Positions 25,352 through 33,204 of a stretch of DNA of 64,000 bases are shown here, piece after piece. The stretch comes from an uncultured Acetatifactor sp. Lineage in GTDB: Bacteria; Bacillota; Clostridia; Lachnospirales; Lachnospiraceae. The notes beneath the pieces are model-generated. The model saw only the letters and a program-made list of their open reading frames with translations. It had not been told where the DNA came from and ran no database searches. Position 1 is the stretch's first letter. The number at the start of each line of letters is the position of its first letter. Location of the stretch: positions 1 through 64,000 of the forward strand of contig CAJUCT010000008.1 of NCBI GenBank assembly GCA_910585015.1, written 5' to 3'. The translations under genes were made by a program, and so were the position numbers.

Positions 25352-25398
25352 AGTGTTTCATCTGGTCAGAAATTGAATTTCTGGCTAAATGAAACACT
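25352..25398. repeat. Long hairpin upstream of the minus-strand lipoprotein gene
   Basis: AGTGTTTCAT pairs with ATGAAACACT and CAGAAAT with ATTTCTG inside it. It lies between the decayed small secreted gene and the 719-residue gene, the same relative place as the hairpin at 20792 in the plus-strand cassette. Confidence 0.6.
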
Positions 25399-25420
25399 GA
25401 TTGTTGGCTGTAAAGTTTGG

Positions 25421-25622
25421 TCATGGTAGGATCACTTCAGGTTTTGAATGGAGCTCAGTAGACGTTATTGCTTGGATTCCTCTCTTATACTCCGTATTGC
25501 ATACTGAACAATATGTAATTACTATGCGCGCTACCACATTTTTACAAGACAGCAGCATTTGTGGACAATGTTCCTCCAAGAGTAAAGCATATGATTAGTG
25601 CTATTAATGCAATTTTTTTCAT
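25421..25622 (-). pseudogene. Frameshifted small secreted Cys protein gene
   Basis: On the minus strand a strong AAAGGAG site precedes an ATG at 25622 and a clear signal peptide, MKKIALIALIICFTLGGTLS, followed by TNAAVL and a stop at 25542. After the stop, one frame gives KCGSAHS and the next gives ITYCSVCNTEYKRGIQAI, ending at 25421. The Cys pairs and overall plan resemble the 107-residue secreted protein at 20387. I read it as a decayed relative with at least one frameshift. Under the alternative, only the 26-residue peptide is made. Confidence 0.55.
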
Positions 25623-25639
25623 TCATATCTCCTTTCTGC

Positions 25640-26120
25640 ATAGGGGGCTGATTGCTATATATTGAACTGGAATTATAGAATGTGCAACGGAATCACCTTC
25701 TCACTACATCATCTGTAGAATCAATATCTACAAACATCTTTTAATAATAATCAAGAATATCATGTGATATATGAAAAATCAATATAAGAACTAACGATTA
25801 TGGAATTTTTGTATCATGTTAAGCGGCACATGTAATCACAGTCCACATGACTTATTACTAAAAAACGAAAAATGCCAATAACTACTTGACACAAACCAAG
25901 AAGAGATACCTTGTGTTTCCGCAAATTGTAATTCAATAATGGATTTTACTGACCATAGTACCAATCTGCCAGTTTTGGAAAGCATTTGTATGGCAGTATA
26001 TAGGGGCAGCGGTTTTTATTATGGAAACCTTAAGTGAGTTTATTTCCAGTTTCGTGGACAGGTGTGCCGGAAATGCCATGCATAAGGTCATCTGGACAGG
26101 CAAAACTGCGGAAACTCAAG
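25640..26120. other. A+T-rich gene-free stretch upstream of rpsF
   Basis: No open frame here has a ribosome binding site or recognisable family. The sequence is A+T-rich and lacks strong dyads; a short frame at 26021-26263 overlaps the rpsF start and is not credible. Confidence 0.5.
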
Positions 26121-26131
26121 AAAGTTTATGC

Positions 26132-26160
26132 TTGATTTTCCGGGATTGGTATGGTATTAT
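26132..26160 (+). promoter_or_regulatory. Promoter of rpsF-ssb-rpsR
   Basis: TTGATT (26132-26137), 17 bases, TATTAT (26155-26160), about 70 bases before rpsF. Confidence 0.55.
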
Positions 26161-26186
26161 TAGTAGCTGTGATATATTAAATCCTT

Positions 26187-26206
26187 GCTCCCGGCGAGGC
26201 GGGGGC
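26187..26206 (+). promoter_or_regulatory. rpsF leader hairpin, possible S6:S18 autoregulatory site
   Basis: GCTCCCG and CGGGGGC form a 7-bp stem (one T-G pair) just before the ribosome site. Many bacteria have an S6:S18-binding hairpin with a CCG-containing bulge in this position; the match to that motif is not demonstrated here. Confidence 0.3.
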
Positions 26207-26231
26207 CAGAGACCAGAAGGAGGTAACTTTA

Positions 26232-26522
26232 ATGAACAAGTACGAATTAGCCGTTGTTGTTAGCGCTAAGATCGAGGACGAAGAGAGAGCACAGGTTATT
26301 GACAAGTGCAAGGCTCTCGTGGAGAGATTTGGCGGTACCATCACAGAGGTGGATGAGTGGGGCAAGAAGAGACTTGCTTACGAGGTTCAGAAGATGAAGG
26401 AAGGCTTCTACTACTTCATCAGATTTGACGCAGAGCCCACCGTGCCTGCGGAGATCGAGAGCCGTGTCCGTATTATGGACAATGTCATCAGATACTTAGT
26501 CGTTAGACAGGACGAGGCATAA
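26232..26522 (+). CDS. rpsF: 30S ribosomal protein S6
   Basis: 96 residues, the normal length. MNKYELAVVVSAKIEDEERA opens the typical ferredoxin-like S6 fold, and GKKRLAYEVQKMKEGFYYFI is the diagnostic central block. It binds 16S rRNA as a pair with S18. AAGGAGG precedes the ATG. It is the first gene of rpsF-ssb-rpsR, the standard bacterial operon that links a ribosomal heterodimer with the single-strand binding protein. Confidence 0.97.
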   Translation: MNKYELAVVVSAKIEDEERAQVIDKCKALVERFGGTITEVDEWGKKRLAYEVQKMKEGFYYFIRFDAEPTVPAEIESRVRIMDNVIRYLVVRQDEA

Positions 26523-26539
26523 AGAAAGCGAGATTAAGC

Positions 26540-27001
26540 ATGAACAAAGTAATTCTTATGGGACGTTTGACCAGAGATCCTGAGGTGAGATATTCACAGG
26601 GAGCCAGCCAGACCGCTGTAGCGCGTTTTTCTATTGCGGTGGACAGGAGATTTAAGCGTGAGGGTGAGCCCGACGCGGATTTCTTTAACTGTACCGCTTT
26701 CGGCAAGCAGGCCGAGTTTATCGAGCGTTATCTGCGCAAGGGCGTGAAAGTAGTGGTTTGCGGCAGGATCCAGAATGACAATTACACCAACAAGGAAGGT
26801 CAGATGGTCTACAGTGTCCGTGTCATGGTAGATGAGATTGAGTTTGCCGAAAGCAAAAACGCATCAGCTAACAATGGTGACAGCGGATACAATGGCGGTG
26901 GTTACATGGGCGGCGGCAACAGCGCTCCCGCACCCAGCGGCGCGGGCGACGGCTTCATGAACATTCCCGACGGAATAGACGAAGAACTGCCGTTTAACTA
27001 A
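26540..27001 (+). CDS. ssb: Single-stranded DNA-binding protein
   Basis: 153 residues. OB fold from residue 1 (MNKVILMGRLTRDPEVRYSQ) with FNCTAFGKQAEFIERYLRKG and the strand VVVCGRIQNDNYTNKEGQ; a Gly/Asn/Pro-rich flexible linker (about 112-138); and the acidic C-terminal tip DEELPFN that recruits replication partners (an extra Asn follows the usual terminal Phe). It coats single-stranded DNA as a tetramer. It lies 17 bases after rpsF and 32 before rpsR. Confidence 0.96.
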   Translation: MNKVILMGRLTRDPEVRYSQGASQTAVARFSIAVDRRFKREGEPDADFFNCTAFGKQAEFIERYLRKGVKVVVCGRIQNDNYTNKEGQMVYSVRVMVDEIEFAESKNASANNGDSGYNGGGYMGGGNSAPAPSGAGDGFMNIPDGIDEELPFN

Positions 27002-27033
27002 TTAATGATTATTTAAGATAGGAGGCACTGAAA

Positions 27034-27297
27034 ATGGCTTACAATAAAGCAGAGAAATCTGATTCTCCAGTGAGAAAAAAGGGCGGCATCCGCAGAAAGA
27101 GAAAAGTATGCGTGTTCTGCGGCAAGGATAATGTGATTGATTACAAGGATACCAACAAGCTCAAGAGATATGTGTCCGAGAGAGGCAAGATCCTTCCCCG
27201 CCGTATCACCGGCAACTGCGCGAAGCACCAGAGGGCGCTGACTTCCGCCATCAAGAGGGCGCGCCACGTGGCATTGATGCCTTACGTTCAGGACTAA
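27034..27297 (+). CDS. rpsR: 30S ribosomal protein S18
   Basis: 87 residues. An N-terminal basic extension is followed by the S18 core VCVFCGKDNVIDYKDTNKL and LPRRITGNCAKHQRALTSAI. The two Cys of VCVFC and the Cys of GNC suggest the zinc-type C+ form. It pairs with S6 on the 30S platform. GATAGGAGG lies 8 bases upstream, and the terminator after it closes the operon. Confidence 0.97.
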   Translation: MAYNKAEKSDSPVRKKGGIRRKRKVCVFCGKDNVIDYKDTNKLKRYVSERGKILPRRITGNCAKHQRALTSAIKRARHVALMPYVQD

Positions 27298-27325
27298 GGT
27301 TCAAGGTAATAAAGAAAGAGAATAG

Positions 27326-27377
27326 GAAACACTGTAAAATGGCAGCAGGGCTGTTGTTTTGCGGTGTTTCTTTTTTT
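27326..27377 (+). terminator. Terminator of rpsF-ssb-rpsR
   Basis: GAAACAC pairs with GTGTTTC, and inside it AAAA, CAGC pair with GCTG, TTTT. Seven T follow. Confidence 0.85.
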
Positions 27378-27418
27378 GTATGGATAAAAACAGGGAGTGG
27401 GAGAAAAATAAAAAAGAT

Positions 27419-27448
27419 GCAACAATTCATTTCAAATGTTGCATCTTT
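27419..27448. repeat. Left inverted repeat of the recombinase element
   Basis: 30 bases that match the reverse complement of 28185-28214 at 29 of 30 positions. The repeat is itself a dyad (GCAACA and TGTTGC, extended by AAAGAT and ATCTTT here). The pair brackets a tyrosine recombinase gene. Confidence 0.75.
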
Positions 27449-27561
27449 GCTCACATTACATATATCGGTGGTTTTTTCCATTACTTTAGAGAGGATTGAA
27501 AAAATATTTTTTTTGATGTGCCGTTTGAAGTGTTTTTAAATTCTTGTCCAAATTTCCAGGG

Positions 27562-28143
27562 TTACAACCGAATATTGGAAAATACGGCATCTTTGTCATC
27601 CTGGTCGATACAGAGGTAGCGCCGGGTGATCTGGAAGGAGGAGTGGTTGAAGATGCACATCAGCATAGCGGGAGGGATTCCCTGTTTCCAGGCATAGTAC
27701 CCAAAGGTCTTGCGCAGAGAGTGACAGCTGATATTTTTGTCCAGCCCCACTGTCTCCGCTGCATGGCGGATTATCTGGTAAGCCTGGTATCTGGACAGGG
27801 GATTTCCTGACCTGCGCTGGCTGATGAACAGATAGGGCCCCCATTGGGGATATTGTGCATGGAATTGGGATCTATACTGTACCAGGACCGCGCGCAGCTC
27901 CGCGTTCAGCAGGATGCGGTTGGTTTTACCGGTCTTCTGCTCCTTTAGTTCAATGTGCTTTCGTATGTTGCCGTCATCAAACACCATATCCCAGGTCAGG
28001 TGCAAGATGTCATTGATCCGCAGGGCCGTGTTCAGCCCGGTAATGATCAAGGCATAATTGCGGTAGTTTGGCTCGTCCAGAAGGTAATAATTTTTGAATC
28101 TTTGTAATTCTTCTCTGTCTCTGATAGGTTGTGTTGTACTCAT
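27562..28143 (-). CDS. Tyrosine recombinase (short, catalytic domain only)
   Basis: 193 residues, lacking most of the N-terminal DNA-binding (SAM-like) domain of full integrases. Catalytic residues are visible: Arg in GLNTALRINDILHL, Lys in the KTGKTNRI strand, the HxxR motif in CHSLRKTFG, His in FNHSS and the nucleophile Tyr in RRYLCID. It cuts and rejoins DNA through a phosphotyrosine link. AAAGGAG lies 6 bases before the ATG; an upstream extension to 28251 has no ribosome site. The gene is enclosed by 30-bp inverted repeats, so it may invert its own segment next to csrA and flagellin remnants. Confidence 0.85.
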   Translation of the reverse strand: MSTTQPIRDREELQRFKNYYLLDEPNYRNYALIITGLNTALRINDILHLTWDMVFDDGNIRKHIELKEQKTGKTNRILLNAELRAVLVQYRSQFHAQYPQWGPYLFISQRRSGNPLSRYQAYQIIRHAAETVGLDKNISCHSLRKTFGYYAWKQGIPPAMLMCIFNHSSFQITRRYLCIDQDDKDAVFSNIRL

Positions 28144-28184
28144 AATATTCTCCTTTTTTTGATATGTGATACTACTTTTTGTAA

Positions 28185-28214
28185 AAAGATGCAACATTTG
28201 AAATGAAATGTTGC
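28185..28214. repeat. Right inverted repeat of the recombinase element
   Basis: Inverted partner of 27419-27448 (29 of 30 identical). It lies between the recombinase start and csrA, so inversion would move whatever promoter lies inside relative to csrA. Confidence 0.75.
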
Positions 28215-28288
28215 AAAAGGTAAATCGGCGACGGAAGGTGCAAGGCGGCATGGCCCGGTATATCGGGAAGGTGCAGGGAGGTAGAAGG

Positions 28289-28571
28289 ATGTTAAGAATG
28301 TCAGTGGCGGCAGAGGAGTATGTGATGATTGGAGATGATATCAGGCTGGTGTTTTTGGGGGGGCACGGGAAATCATATGCGCATCATGATCGATGCGCCC
28401 AGGGAGTTGAACATCGTCAGGAGCAAGGCGCTGGAGAAAAGGATACAGGATTCGGAACTGCGGGCGAAGATGCCCTGCTTTTACCGGGAGGAAGAACATC
28501 CGGAGAAGTATAGAAGGAAAAATATCTCCAACGTTAGGAACGCCGGGACTGACCTCTTCATCCCAGTCTAA
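28289..28571 (+). pseudogene. csrA: csrA (carbon storage regulator), frameshifted at a G7 tract
   Basis: GGGAGG precedes the ATG at 28289. The first frame gives MLRMSVAAEEYVMIGDDIRL followed by VFLGG and then leaves the family. The next frame continues TGNHMRIMIDAPRELNIVRS, the second half of CsrA. The switch falls at a run of seven G (28357-28363); six G would restore one frame from 28289 to 28571. CsrA binds GGA motifs in mRNA and in Gram-positives represses flagellin translation. The homopolymer suggests phase variation, a recent mutation or a sequencing error. Confidence 0.6.
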
Positions 28572-29877
28572 GTCCACCGAGAAGCTGTCTTCTGGTTATA
28601 AGATTAACCGCGCTGCGGATGATGCCGCTGGTCTGGCGATTTCCAAGAAAATGAGAAAGCAGATCCGGGGTCTTACCCAGGCATCTTTGAATGCTCAGGA
28701 TGGCATCAGTGCAGTGCAGACTGCTGAGGGCGCTTTGACTGAAGTGCATGACATGTTGCAGAGAATGAATGAGTTGGCAGTAAAGGCCGCTAATGGAACC
28801 AACAGCGCTGACGACAGAAGTTATATTCAGGCAGAAGTTGATCAGCTGATCACGGAGATTGACCGTGTGGCCAATACCACCAAGTTTAACGAGACCTATC
28901 TGCTTAAGGGAGATGGGACAGAGATCAAGACGGTCGATGTACCGGCAGCTGATGCAGTTCCGGTGGAGGCAACTTACCAGCCCGGGTATGGTACAAGTGG
29001 TGTTGGCTTTGCTGCAAGTAAGGCAGGTACACTATCATGGTACAAAGCAGGCTCGGATCAGAAAATGACTGATGATGAGATTTTAGAGTACCTTGAAGTA
29101 AAGGGCGGCGCCGTCGCACTGAAGGATGGTGTGAATATTTACAAGGCGGCTGCTAGTAAGACCGGAGAGTACGGGGCACAGACAGAGGATCAGAAGGTTG
29201 CAGCCGGTGACTTGACGGGCAATTTTGAGGTGGTCAGCACCAAATTGGCTTCTGCTACAGATGGTACAGCTATTGAAGAAAAGGATTTGGCCGGATTTTT
29301 CAATGAAGATGGTTCTATCAAGACTAAGATGTATTATCTGAAAACAGGCGGTGATGCCACCAAGCCGGCTGACTGGCTGGAGGTTGGCTCTGATCAGATA
29401 GCGAAATTTGTGAATGTAAAGCCCGGTAAGGCGGCAGTAGCCGATGGCACGACAGAGGATGTGGAAGTTACCAAGGCTCTGAAGCTGAGCCTCCATGTTG
29501 GCGCGGACGGTGATGATCAGAATAAGATCTCCCTGGAAATTGATGCCATGAACGCGAAGAGCATCGGTGTGAGTGGTTTGAAGGTGGATACGGAGGAGAA
29601 CGCAACCGAAACCATCAATACGTTGAATGCTGCTATCAAGAAGGTTTCCGAGCAGCGTTCAGCTCTCGGTGCTATTCAGAACCGTCTGGAGCATACCATC
29701 AACAACCTGGACAATGTAGTAGAGAACACCACCGCAGCCGAGAGCCAGATCCGTGACACCGATATGGCTACCGAGATGGTGAAGTATTCCAACAACAACA
29801 TCTTGGCTCAGGCCGGTCAGGCTATGCTGGCACAGTCTAATCAGGCCAATCAGGGTGTACTGTCTCTGCTGCAGTAG
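28540..29877 (+). pseudogene. Flagellin, 5'-truncated (no start codon)
   Basis: The frame contains the flagellin D0/D1 N-terminal block from QSKSTEKLSSGYKINRAADD through QTAEGALTEVHDMLQRMNEL, a variable central region (about 190 residues) and the C-terminal block ending NILAQAGQAMLAQSNQANQG with terminal VLSLLQ. The first 13-18 residues (normally MVVQHN..AMN.NR) and any start codon are missing: the frame runs upstream without ATG, GTG or TTG into the csrA 3' end, with which it overlaps. I infer a deletion that removed the csrA-flagellin spacer and the flagellin start. The next in-frame ATG (28651) is inside the D1 helix. Confidence 0.75.
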
Positions 29878-29920
29878 CCCCAGCATCGATAATATGAATC
29901 AGAAATCCTTTGCAACAGGA

Positions 29921-29946
29921 GAACCCGCCGAAAGGCGGGTTCTTTA
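29921..29946 (+). terminator. Terminator after the flagellin gene
   Basis: GAACCCGCC, GAAA tetraloop, GGCGGGTTC, then TTTAT. Confidence 0.85.
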
Positions 29947-29950
29947 TAAT

Positions 29951-30520
29951 CTAAGAAAGCAAATCCGCAATATTGATGCTTAAATCCGCGTAAATACATA
30001 CAGGAATTGTATCATCAAAAGAATATTGATTCGTTCTTTTTTCCTGCTCAAAATCGTAAACAGTTACTGTTTTTTTTAAGGGGTTTACAATCCAGTATTC
30101 CCGAACTCCGGCAGTGCGGTACTTAAAAAGTTTTACACCATAATCCAACTGACCTGTAGAAGGGGATGTGATCTCTATAATCCAGTCAGGTGCGCCGTTG
30201 CAGCCGTTTTCATCAATTTTTGCTCTGTCACATATAACCGAAATGTCCGGTTCTACATAATTTCGCTCATCTTTATTAATAAACACTGCAAATGGTGCGG
30301 CAAACACATTGCAGGTTCCGCCTCTGGTTTTGATGTAATTGTAGATTGTTCCATGCAGCTCACTTAATATTCTTTGATGGATTGTAGAAGGAGGCGCCAT
30401 CATATACATGCGACCGTCTATCAATTCTGCCCTTTGACCGTTCGGCAGAGCATAGATATCCGCAATTTCATATATTTCTCTCTGCGGTTGTAACATAAGA
30501 AATATCCTCGCTTTCGTCAT
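29951..30520 (-). CDS. Uma2 family endonuclease-like protein
   Basis: 189 residues of the Uma2/DUF820 family, a PD-(D/E)XK-fold group. Visible: RAELIDGRMYMMAPPSTIHQ, YVEPDISVIC (catalytic Asp of PDxS), and PDWIIEITSPSTGQLDY (Glu of the EI.S motif with following Lys in VKLFKYR). Members are usually numerous and often linked with mobile elements; the biological substrate is unknown. GGGAG stands 4 bases before ATG 30520, and ATG 30496 is an alternative start. It is A+T-rich relative to its neighbours and convergent with the flagellin remnant. Confidence 0.85.
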   Translation of the reverse strand: MTKARIFLMLQPQREIYEIADIYALPNGQRAELIDGRMYMMAPPSTIHQRILSELHGTIYNYIKTRGGTCNVFAAPFAVFINKDERNYVEPDISVICDRAKIDENGCNGAPDWIIEITSPSTGQLDYGVKLFKYRTAGVREYWIVNPLKKTVTVYDFEQEKRTNQYSFDDTIPVCIYADLSINIADLLS

Positions 30521-30886
30521 TTTGCTCCCACAGCAGCCTTGACAATGTATTCCTGTACGAGAGATCCTTTAACAGATATATTATACATCTATAAAAAAGT
30601 TCATACAATATAAAATAGCTAAAAGTATGTAAAGAAATCTTTTCATCCCTGTTTTTTTTCCGTAAACAGCAGAACTCGGGAAGACCCGCTGCAATATGAC
30701 AAATTAATTAGTGGCATAATACGGCAAACTATGATACAATATATCCATATTCAAGGCGGGAAACGGCCAGGAGGCATCTTTGCGCAGCCGCATGGCGATC
30801 ATGGCATAAGTCCCGCAAAGGGCAGAGCAGGTGGGAGAAGGGGGAGATTGGCTATCCATGCCCCGGATATCCACGAAGAGGTAATT
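30521..30886. other. Leader region of gdpP
   Basis: A+T-rich first half with an extended -10 box TGATACAAT (TACAAT 30735-30740), then a G-rich leader of about 140 bases before gdpP. An in-frame ATG at 30731 would add 52 residues unlike any GdpP N-terminus and lacks a ribosome site, so I leave it untranslated. Confidence 0.4.
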
Positions 30887-32950
30887 ATGGCAGGACATAT
30901 GAAAAAATATATCAGGTTAAAGGGACGTATTAAGACATATTTGAATTTTACGATTTATCTGGGGATTCTGCTCTGTGCTGTCTCAGCGGCAGTGTTCCTG
31001 ATTGATTACCGGGCAGGCGGTATTGTGACCTGCTTTACTATATTTTACCTGGCGATCACCCTCACCCTGTATTTTTACAACAAGCCCCTGATTATGAATG
31101 AACTGATCAGCTTTGCGACGGAATACGGGCAGATTCAGAAAAAACTCCTGCGGGAGTTGGAAATTCCTTATGCGTTGCTGGATGACGGAGGTAAGATAAT
31201 CTGGACCAATGCGGCTTTTGAGACGGTGGTACATCAGCCCAAGGGCTACAGCAAATCCCTTACAAGCCTGTTTCCCACCCTCACCCGGGACCGGCTGCCG
31301 GATGACAGCGGTCTGGACGAGGCACAGTATGATCTTCGTTATGAAGGCAGCGAGTATGTGGTCCGGTTCAAAAGAATTTCTCTGAAGGAGATGGCCGAGC
31401 ACAGCGATATGATCCAGGCGGAGGGGTACAATGGATATCTGATCGCCATGTACCTTTTTGATGAGACGGCGCTGCATATCGCCCTGCAGGAGGTGGACGA
31501 CCAGTCTCTGGCGGTGGGCATGGTCTATCTGGACAATTATGACGAGGCCCTGGAGAGCGTGGAGGAGGTCAGGCGTTCCCTGTTGATCGCTCTGATTGAT
31601 CGAAAGGTCAATAAATACATTTCAGGATTGGACGGCATATCCAAGAAGCTGGAGAAGGACAAATACTTGATTATCCTGCGGAAAAAGGCCATAGCCCAGC
31701 TGCAGGCGAACCGGTTTGAACTGCTGGAGGACGTCAAGACCGTCAATATTGGCAATGAGATGGCTGTAACCATCAGCATGGGCGTGGGCTTGGACGGACT
31801 GACATACGCGCAGAACTATGAATTTGCCCGCAATGCCATTGACCTGGCTTTGGGACGCGGCGGCGATCAGGCCGTGATCAAGACTCCGGAGAGTGTGACC
31901 TACTATGGCGGCAAGAGTCAGCAGGTGGAGAAAAATACCCGCGTGAAGGCCCGTGTGAAAGCCCATGCTCTGCGGGAGATTATCACAGCCAAGGACACGG
32001 TGCTGGTGATGGGCCACAGAAATCCGGATGCCGACAGCTTTGGAGCCACGGTGGGCATCCACCGGATAGCCCAGACGCTGGAGAGAAAAGCCCATATTGT
32101 ATTGAATGATACTCCGGCCTCCATACAGCCGCTGCTGGAGTTGTTCCGAAATAATCCCGATTACGAGGAGGACATGATCATTGACAGCCAGCGCGCCATT
32201 GAGATTGCCGGTGGCAATGCGGTGCTTGTGGTAGTGGATGTAAACAAGCCTTCTATTACGGAATGTCCTGATTTGCTGCGGTTCTGTAAATCCGTGGTGG
32301 TGCTGGATCATCACCGGGCGGGCAAGGAAACCATCGAGAACGCCACGCTCTCCTATGTGGAGCCCTATGCGTCTTCGGCATGCGAAATGGTATCAGAGAT
32401 ATTGCAGTACACTTATGACAATATCAAAATACGTCCCGAGGAGGCGGATTGTATGTATTCCGGCATCATTATTGACACCAACAATTTTGTCAGTAAGGCC
32501 GGTGTGCGAACCTTTGAGGCGGCTGCGTTCCTGCGCCGTAATGGCGCGGATGTGACCAGGGTGAGAAAGCTGTTTCGGGAGGATGCCAATGAGTACAAGG
32601 CCAAGGCGGATGCCGTCAGCCAGGCCGAGATATACCGGCAGAATTTTGCCATATCGGTGTGTACCAGCGACGATCTGCCAAGTCCTACGATTGTGGGTGC
32701 CCAGGCGGCCAACGAGCTTCTGAACATAAAGGGAATCAAGGCCAGCTTCGTGCTTACGGATTACCAGGGCAAGATTTATATCAGCGCCCGGTCCATTGAC
32801 GAGGTCAATGTGCAGCTGATCATGGAGCGAATGGGAGGAGGCGGACATATGTCCATTGCCGCCTGCCAGATGGAGGGCGCTGGGATTATTGAAGCCATCG
32901 GCGTCTTGAAATCCACCATAGACAATATGCTGGAGACAGGGGAAATTTAA
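30887..32950 (+). CDS. gdpP: Cyclic-di-AMP phosphodiesterase GdpP
   Basis: 687 residues. Order: two membrane spans (about residues 20-70); a PAS-like domain (IPYALLDDGGKIIWTNAAFE); a degenerate GGDEF domain (about 180-320, where the catalytic motif is lost); and DHH/DHHA1 phosphoesterase modules with VMGHRNPDADSFGA, VVLDHHRAGK and GGGGHMSIAACQ. It hydrolyses c-di-AMP to pApA and so controls potassium and cell-wall homeostasis, which fits with TrkA in the same window. GAAGAGG precedes the ATG. gdpP-rplI-dnaB is the conserved Firmicutes order. Confidence 0.95.
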   Translation: MAGHMKKYIRLKGRIKTYLNFTIYLGILLCAVSAAVFLIDYRAGGIVTCFTIFYLAITLTLYFYNKPLIMNELISFATEYGQIQKKLLRELEIPYALLDDGGKIIWTNAAFETVVHQPKGYSKSLTSLFPTLTRDRLPDDSGLDEAQYDLRYEGSEYVVRFKRISLKEMAEHSDMIQAEGYNGYLIAMYLFDETALHIALQEVDDQSLAVGMVYLDNYDEALESVEEVRRSLLIALIDRKVNKYISGLDGISKKLEKDKYLIILRKKAIAQLQANRFELLEDVKTVNIGNEMAVTISMGVGLDGLTYAQNYEFARNAIDLALGRGGDQAVIKTPESVTYYGGKSQQVEKNTRVKARVKAHALREIITAKDTVLVMGHRNPDADSFGATVGIHRIAQTLERKAHIVLNDTPASIQPLLELFRNNPDYEEDMIIDSQRAIEIAGGNAVLVVVDVNKPSITECPDLLRFCKSVVVLDHHRAGKETIENATLSYVEPYASSACEMVSEILQYTYDNIKIRPEEADCMYSGIIIDTNNFVSKAGVRTFEAAAFLRRNGADVTRVRKLFREDANEYKAKADAVSQAEIYRQNFAISVCTSDDLPSPTIVGAQAANELLNIKGIKASFVLTDYQGKIYISARSIDEVNVQLIMERMGGGGHMSIAACQMEGAGIIEAIGVLKSTIDNMLETGEI

Positions 32951-32966
32951 GCAGGAAAACATGCGG

Positions 32967-33192
32967 AACATGCGGAACGCCAAGACAGCATGTTCCCGGA
33001 CAGTACACTGATGAACATCTGGACGCCAAAGCGGCCGGATGTGCATCACCTGATATGTGAACTGGTAGGGAACATGCGGAACGCCAAGACAGCATGTTCC
33101 CGGACAGTACACTGATGAACATCTGGACGCCAAAGCGGCCGGATGTGCATCACCTGATATGTGAACTGGTAGGGAACATGCGGAACTCTAAT
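32967..33192 (+). promoter_or_regulatory. Two tandem copies of the hairpin + GCGGAACTCTAA element (rplI leader)
   Basis: Two identical 104-bp units (32967-33070, 33071-33174) plus the first 12 bases of a third. Each folds as nested stems: GCATGTTCCC with GGGAACATGC, CAGTACAC with GTGAACTG, TGATGAACATC with GATGTGCATCA, and an apical CGC/GCG. The last copy ends GCGGAACTCTAATAGGAGG, so the tail runs straight into the rplI ribosome site. Confidence 0.8.
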
Positions 33193-33204
33193 AGGAGGAA
33201 GAAT

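Noticed and set aside
25401..25598. 65-residue plus-strand frame
   Set aside because: No ribosome site; the minus strand at the same place has a real signal peptide with a strong ribosome site.
28329..28571. 80-residue frame as an independent gene
   Set aside because: Its start is out of frame within csrA and it simply holds the second half of CsrA after the G-run frameshift.
32967..33186. The 104-bp repeats considered as insertion-sequence ends or a MITE
   Set aside because: No target-site duplications or transposase nearby are visible, and the copies always end at a ribosome site; a mobile origin remains possible but is not shown.
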